Below are positions 58,179 to 64,000 of a stretch of DNA of 64,000 bases, one piece after another. The notes beneath the pieces are model-generated. The model did not search any database, was not told where the DNA came from, and was given only the letters and a program-made list of their open reading frames with translations. Position 1 is the first letter of the stretch. Each line of letters begins with the position of its first letter. A program made the position numbers and the translations under genes. This stretch comes from Salvelinus alpinus (Eukaryota; Chordata; Actinopteri; Salmoniformes; Salmonidae): positions 32,799,106-32,863,105 of the forward strand of contig NC_092100.1 of NCBI RefSeq assembly GCF_045679555.1. Direction: 5' to 3'.

Positions 58179-58774
58179 GTTGAGCGTGAAAAACCCAGCA
58201 ATGTTGAGGTTCTTTACACAAACCGGTGCGCCTGGCACCTACTACCAACCCCGTTCAAAGGCACTTAAATCTTTTATCTTACCCATTCACCTTCTGAATA
58301 GCACACATACAGTACATAATCTATGTCTCAATTGTCTCAAGCCTTACAAATGTTTTTTAACCTGTGTCCTCCCCTTCATCTACACTGATTCAAGTGGATT
58401 TAACAAGGGACATCAATAAGGGATCATAGCTTTCACCTGGATTTACCTGGTCCGTCTATGTTATGGAAAGAGTACGTGTTCTTAATGTTTTGTACATGCT
58501 CTATATGTTTTTTTAAAAATGGCAGTGATTTGCATATAGAGGAAACACTGACCATTGACTCATGTCAAGAATTATATTAAGTGGCTTTTGTTAGTCTTTG
58601 CTTGGGCCTGTGCTGTGAGTGAATGTCTGACTGCACAGCAAAGGCCTTTAAGGGTTTTCTCACTGCACGGTGCTGAAAGAAGCCACCTGACCTGGGAATT
58701 GCCCCAAAATGGTGTTGCTATGGCAACCTTCAGATGTGAAGCATGAAATAGTGTGCCTACGAGTCCTTAACTAA
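58179..58774. other. Non-coding DNA
   Basis: No gene or clear repeat was recognised. Confidence 0.4.
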
Positions 58775-59707
58775 GCGTGGCAGCATCCTTCATGTGCTCG
58801 AATCCCTAATCGCTGGACAGAGGAGGCAGACTCAATGCTGCAGGACTGTTTTGAGAATATTGATTGGAAAAGGTTCAAAGATTCATCCCACCAAGACTCA
58901 TCCATCGAACATTGAGGAATATCACAGGAATATCACAGGCTTCATTACGAAATGTGTTGATGATGTTGTACCCACAATAACAATCCGGACATACCCCAAC
59001 CAAAAACCCAGAATGAAATTCGTACCATGATGAGAGCCCATACTGCAGCATTCAGTGTCAGCAGAATGAACCCTGATGACTCGGTGGCTCAGGGCAAGCA
59101 GGTAAGAGCGCCGCAAATCCATTAGGGGCGCAAGAAGACAATGCAAACTCAAACTTTAATCGATATTTGACAACTCAGACTCGCGACACATGTGGTAAGG
59201 ACTACAGGCTATCACTGACTACAAAGGCAAATCAAGCTGTGTGGTTCCCACCGTAGCCTCCCTCCAAAGAACTTAACCCATTTTATGCTCACTTTAAGGC
59301 AGAAAATACAGAACCGTTCAGGAAGGCTCTCACTGTTCTGGATGACCAGGTGTTTTCGCTCTCCGAGGCTAACATGAGGAAAACCCTTGAGTGAATAACC
59401 ACTAAGCCCAGGCCCAGATGGCATCCCTGGCCACGTCTTCAGAGTGTTCGCTGACCAGCTGGCGGGCGTCTTCTCAGACATCTTCAAACTGTCCCTGTCC
59501 CAAGCTGTAGTCCCCACTTTCTTCATCCTCCCAGTGCCCAAGAAAACCAAGATGACATGCCCAAATGACTATCTCCCCATTGCACTCACCCCTGTCATAA
59601 TGAAGTGCTTTGAGAGGCTGGTCATGGCCCATATCAATGCCAGTATGCCAGGGACACTGGACCCACCAAAATTCTCCAACCGCTCCAACAGATCCACGGA
59701 AGATGCC
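58775..59707 (+). pseudogene. Rex1-like LINE, 5' part of the reverse transcriptase
   Basis: About 58810 shows WTEEADSMLQDCFENIDW, then a degenerate linker with stops. From 59400 the frame is good: [57 protein letters not shown] and FSNRSNRSTEDA, the fingers/early palm of a non-LTR reverse transcriptase. Coding similarity is cut at 59707, where a Tc1 transposase C-terminus continues in the same frame. Catalytic motifs A-C are therefore missing. Confidence 0.8.
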
Positions 59708-60011
59708 AAGCAGCCAACAAGTGCTCAACATAACTCTTTCAAGACTGTTGGAAAAGCATTCCAGGTCAAGCTGGTTGAGAGAATGCCAAGAGTGTGCAAA
59801 GCTGTCATCAAGGCAAAGGGTGGCTCCTTTGAAATATCTCAAATATAAAATATATTTTGATTTCTTTAACACTTTTTTTGGTTAGCACATGATTCCATAT
59901 GTGTTATTTCATAGTTTTGATGTCTTCACTATTATTCTACAATGTAGAAAATTGTAAAAAATAAAAACCAACCCTTGAATGAGTCAGTGTCCAAACTTTT
60001 GACTGGCACTG
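59708..60011 (+). mobile_element. Tc1 3' end fused to the LINE
   Basis: It starts within the transposase C-terminus (KQPTSAQH ... LVERMPRVCKAVIKAKGG), followed by the 3' untranslated part and the terminal repeat ending TTTTGACTGGCACTG before TA. It is the same family as 53981-55336. The 5' three quarters of the element are missing, so this is a fusion junction and not a clean insertion. Confidence 0.82.
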
Positions 60012-62465
60012 TATATTATACTGAGCCATTTTTACTTTATTTTCATATTCTTATCTTGATTTTTTTTATTGTTGTTGCATTGTCGAGAAGGAGCCTCGTA
60101 AGCATTTATTTGAATGGTGTATACCATGTGTATCCTCTACATACGACTAATAAAACTTGAAACTAATCGTGTAGCTCGATACTCTTGCATCGCCGTAGTG
60201 GGTCCATCAATCCAGCCACCAGCCCTGTCCTGGAGGGGCTCATTGTCCTCTCCCCTATTTCCCCATAGCACTGTCTGTATTGAACCTACAGACCCATGTA
60301 CATCCACATAATCACCACACGTTAGCTCTCCTCAGATGACCCTTCAGATCTAAAGCAGGTGTTGCACAATGACTGTGGGAGTCTAATCATGGTGATCAGA
60401 TGTTTGAGGTGGATTTCTGCTGGATGTTTGTTTTTCTTAATCAGAAACGGGGCTAGGCCTAGGGTCTGGTCGCAGGGCATAAATGCAGTTGAGGGGAAAA
60501 GTGCTTAAAAGGGAGTTCTGATCTGATGACTAGATGATTCTCAAAATGTGTGAATTGCAGTTCACAACAGTATCCAATTCTGTGACGGAGCTGTATGCCA
60601 AGGAGTCAACACAATCAAGTAGATTACCTTTCCTCTCTGCTACATTGTGGAGGCTGATATTTTTAGGGAGTTTCTCTGTTCTTTTCATAAAGTAGGTTTG
60701 GAAATGTGGCCAGCACAGGTCATTGGTGCTCTGGTTGGTGGGCTTGAATCAGAGGGAACGCGTGGATGCTGGCAGTGGAGTTAATGGTTCTCAGATGTCC
60801 GCCTGTGACACACCCAGACCCCATCTGAGACTAATGATAAGAAAGAGAGGTGAAATCATATGGGTGAAATGCTCAATAATTGGGAGAAGTCTATGTTCCT
60901 TACAGCTCTTCCTCTTCACTCAGTTTCTGCCATATTGTGTTCTTGATGTTTTGCTAAAACAAGTGTGAGGTCAGATGTTGATGAACATGGTTGGTGCTAG
61001 TTTTCACTGAATACGAAATATTCACGTTACATAAAACTAGTCCTTATTTCAAATGAGAGTATTGGCAATACCGAGCTGTCATGGTAGGAATGGGAATACA
61101 TGTCTTTTGATATTTTGTGTGTCCTCTCAAGGGATTGTATATGGAATATTGGAGAAAAATAAATCAGCCAAGTGTGTCTTTGCGTAGCTATCTTCAGAAA
61201 CGGCTTCCATTTTGTCAGCAGGCCTCCAGCACACGGTACCCTTTAGGAGAACTTTCTGAAGTGGATAATATTTTGTAGCAGGAGAAGCTGTTTGTTTACG
61301 CCTTTCCCAGACAATTTAAACATTTGATTCTCCTTTGCTTTCAGACCGTGCTGCTGAGCGGAAAACAAAGCTGCTAGAAGTGGCGTAGAGATAATGTGTG
61401 TTTGTTGACCAATAATTAATCATTTGGAGAGGGAACATACAGTAAATAGCTGTCTTCCTAATTGCGTGTTTGGAAAGGAGTCTTGCCTGAGTACTTTATC
61501 TGCTGGCTGCCTGTCTTGTTTTGTTTGGTTACCTAGCCTCCAACTATGTGTAAGAAAGTTTTACTTTGTTTTCAGACCAAGTGAGTCCTGTGAGAAGATA
61601 ATTACTCCACAGCAGTAATCGTCTGTAGCAAGGCTTGAATGGATGTACCAGCAGTAGTAGTGTCTAGATAAAAGGACAGGTCATACCAGCTGAACACCAA
61701 ATGAACAGGGATCCTCTCAAAGCAGTGGTTGTTACTGTTACCTTTTCACTTCTTCAGTTTGTTCAAAGTACAGAAATAACAGAAGGTCTCAGGTTAATAC
61801 AATGTATAAACTTGACAGTTTTATAATGCACTCCTACACCAAGCACCCTCACTGAAGCAGTAAAACGAATATGGCAGTTTTACTGATGCGTGTTTTAAAT
61901 TTTTCAGGCACACTTTGTGAAACTGGATCAGTCATCCTTCTCAATCTATTTTCCTGCCTCTGCTTTCCTCTATTGTTTTATAGTAAGTTGGCTCATACTG
62001 AACGTACACAGTTAAGTGCTCATTTTAGTGCTTTTACAATGAAAATAGCTCTTTTATGGTGACATTGTTTATCTGACATTTGAAAGCAGACTTTGGTTCA
62101 AATGTTAAAAGCACAGCAGTGAATATTTTTATAAGGATGACCTTGCAGGCAGTGGCAGCTCTGAACCTGTGGTAACTGAAGTGGCCCAGCCTGCTCCTGC
62201 TGTCCATCCTTATAAGTCCAGGAAAAGGGGGGCATTGCAAAGTCAGTGATGTGGAAACAATGGGCCAACTACATGCCCTCCCCCTGAACTTCTGCCTTCA
62301 GAGACTAAGAAGGTTTGTATGATGGTTTTTATGATTAATAAAACATTCACAAGGACATTGTCTTTGAGTGTTCCAAATACAATATGCAACCTATATCCAA
62401 ATACAATTAGTCAAAAACAGGCAAGTAGATAAGAAAGGAAAATGATATTCCACAACAGTATTTTA
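60012..62465. other. Non-coding, mostly single-copy DNA
   Basis: No exon or repeat was recognised over 2.4 kb, apart from a LINE-tail-like phrase near 60090-60165 (CATTTATTTGAATGG, ACTAATAAAACTTGAAAC). Confidence 0.45.
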
Positions 62466-62686
62466 TTTTTTCACCTTTATTTAACCAGGTAAGCCAGTTG
62501 AGAACAAGTTCTCATTTACAACTGCGGCCTGGCCAAGATAAAGCAAAGCAGTGGGACAAAAACAATGACAGAGTTACACATGGGATAAACAAACGTACAG
62601 TCAATAGCACAATAGAAAAACTCTGTATACAGTGTGTGCAAATTAAGTAAGGAGGTAAGGCAACAAATAAGCCAATAGTGGCGAAG

Positions 62687-62906
62687 TTCTTACTGGTTGG
62701 TAGGTGATCAAATACTTATGTCATGCAATAAAATGCAAATTAATTACTTAAAAATCATACAATGTGATTTTCTGGATTTTTGTTTTAGATTCTGTCTCTC
62801 ACAGTTGAATTGTACCTATGATAAAAATGACAGACCTCTACATGCTTTGTAAGTAGGAAACACTGTCGATATTGCAGGTTATCAAATACTTGTTCTCCCC
62901 ACTGTA
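62687..62906 (+). mobile_element. Tc1 terminal fragment within the LINE
   Basis: It opens TTCTTACTGGTTGGTAGG, continues with the A/T-rich 3' region of a common salmonid Tc1 family (GACAGACCTCTACATGC) and ends with the terminal repeat ATCAAATACTTGTTCTCCCC followed by ACTGTA. There is no transposase coding sequence. The LINE UTR does not resume exactly where it stopped, so some UTR was lost. Confidence 0.72.
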
Positions 62907-63001
62907 TGTGCAGATGAGGATGTGCAAGTAGAAATACTGGTGTGCAAAAGAGCAGAAAAACTAAAACATATGGGGATGAGGTAGGTAGTTGGTTGGATGG
63001 G

Positions 63002-63444
63002 CTATTTACAGATGGGCTGTGTACAGCTGCAGCGATCGGTAAGCTGCTCTGACAGCTGACGCTTAAAGTTAGTGAGGGTGATATGAGTCTCCAACTTCAG
63101 TGATTTTTGCAATTCGTTCGAGTCATTGGCAGCAGAGAACTGGAAAGAAAGGCAGCCAAAGGAGTTGTTGGCTTTGGGGGTGACCAGTGAAATATACCTG
63201 CTGGAGCGCGTGCTACGGGTGGGTATTGCTATGGTGACCAGTGAGCTGAGATAAGGCAGAGCTATACCTAGCAAAGACTTCTAGATGACCTGGAGCCAGT
63301 GGGTTTGGCGATGAATATGTAGCGAGGACCAGCCATACAGGTCGCAGTGGTGGGTAGTATATGGGGCTTTGGTGACAAAACGGATGGCACTGTGATAGAC
63401 TGCATCCAATTTGCCGAGTAGGGTGTTGGAGGCTAATTTGTAAA
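63002..63444 (-). pseudogene. LINE reverse transcriptase C-terminus with one nonsense codon
   Basis: From 63444 the frame reads ASNTLLGKLDAVYHSAIRFV, HHCDLYGWSSLHIHR and THWLQVI, then TAG at 63283-63281 where the family has tyrosine. It continues LLGIALPYLSSLV, TRSTRSSRYISLVTPKAN and SFGCLSFQFSAAND to a stop at 63002. It preserves the block that is missing from the 2.1-3.0 kb copy. The palm motifs lie beyond the truncation. Confidence 0.82.
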
Positions 63445-63445
63445 T

Positions 63446-64000
63446 AAAATCAAATGTATTTATATAGCCCTTCTTACATCAGCTGATATCTCAAAGTGCT
63501 GTACAGAAACCCAGCCTAAAACCCCAAACAGCAAGCAATGCAGGTGTAGAAGCACGGTGGCTAGGAAAAACTCCCTAGGAAGGCCAGAACGTAGGAAGAA
63601 ACCTAGAGAGGAACTAGGCTATGAGGCGTGACAAGTCTTCTTCTGGCTGTGCCGGGTGGAGATTATAACAGAACATGGCCAAGATGTTCAAATGTTCATA
63701 GATGACCAGCAGGGTCAAATAATAATACTAATCACAGTGGTTGTCGAGGGTGCAACAGGTCAGCACCTCAGCAGTAAATGTCAGTTGGCTTTTCATAGCC
63801 GATCATTCAGAGTATCTCTACCGCTCCTACTGTCTCTATAGAGAGTTCAAAATAGCAGGTCTGGGACAGGTAGCACGTCCGGTGAACAGGTCCGGTTACA
63901 GGTTTCCGTAACCGCAGGCAGAACAGTTGAAACTGGAGCAGCAGCACGGCCAGGTGGACTGGGGACAGCAAGGAGTCATCAGACCAGGTAGTCCTGAGGC
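63446..64000 (+). repeat. Common salmonid interspersed repeat, runs off the window
   Basis: It starts ATCAAATGTATTTATATAGC and includes ATCAGCTGATATCTCAAAG, GAAGCACGGTGGCTAGG, CTGTGCCGGGTGGAGATTAT and GAACATGGCCAAGATGTTC, a repeat of a class very frequent in salmonid genomes and possibly the 3' part of a non-LTR element. The open frame 63656-63841 is non-coding repeat. The far end is outside the window. Confidence 0.7.

Larger units (their letters stand above)
62470..63444 (-). mobile_element. RSg-1-like LINE, second copy, 5'-truncated and interrupted
   Basis: It has the same 3' tail (complement of CACCTTTATTTAACCAGG ... GAGAACAAGTTC) and 3' UTR as the copy at 1725-3036. Coding sequence occupies 63002-63444. 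A Tc1 terminal fragment (62687-62906) replaces part of the UTR. The 5' limit at about 63444 abuts another common repeat. Confidence 0.8.

Overview
This is vertebrate nuclear DNA, almost certainly from a salmonid fish (Salmo, Oncorhynchus, Salvelinus or a close relative). The evidence is the repeat content: several Tc1-like families, including a Sleeping Beauty-type one; tRNA-derived SINEs of the HpaI and related classes; LINEs whose 3' end matches the SINE tails (RSg-1-like); Rex1-like and L2-like LINE remains; and many solo LTRs beginning TGTCACG. Genes are sparse, and nearly every long open frame lies inside a mobile element or antisense to one.

One protein-coding gene is clear. It is a C2CD4-family gene on the minus strand (CDS 18184-19506, 440 codons), with a short intron in its 5' UTR, a non-coding first exon and a TATA-like promoter near 19.89 kb. 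About 5 kb upstream, on the plus strand, a CpG-enriched segment ends in a good splice donor (24630-24775) and looks like the first exon and promoter of a divergent gene. A 49-base exon-like segment with strong splice signals lies at 55568-55616. In mammals a C2CD4 gene is divergent from TLN2, so 25-64 kb may be 5' intron sequence of a talin-2 gene. That is inference: no talin coding exon was recognised.

Layout. 0.5-5.2 kb is a nest: a LINE inside an LTR inside a Sleeping Beauty-type Tc1 element, abutting a truncated LTR retroelement. 5-17 kb holds solo LTRs, Tc1 fragments, a Tc1-derived MITE, LINE tails and a tRNA-like SINE. 17-20 kb is the C2CD4 gene. 20-26 kb is mainly single-copy DNA with one HpaI-type SINE and the candidate divergent promoter. 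26.8-28.1 kb is a hAT-type element with perfect ends and target duplication. 29-32 kb has two Tc1 pseudogenes. 32-36 kb has degenerate DNA transposons and a SINE. 37-44 kb is mostly single-copy non-coding DNA. 44.5-50.8 kb is a thicket of duplicated SINE-bearing blocks and a hAT-type element that itself carries a solo LTR. 54-60 kb has a near full-length Tc1 copy, two Rex1-like LINEs and a LINE/Tc1 chimera. 62.5-64 kb has a second copy of the RSg-1-like LINE and another common repeat.

No CRISPR array, virus, toxin gene, operon or other new functional system was found. The notable material is the relative dating given by nested insertions, unusual transposon rearrangements (a palindromic end, a templated 30-base duplication, an in-frame reverse transcriptase/transposase fusion) and the regulatory setting of the C2CD4 gene. 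No searches could be run: family names rest on recognised motifs and termini, and element boundaries are approximate unless a target-site duplication is given.
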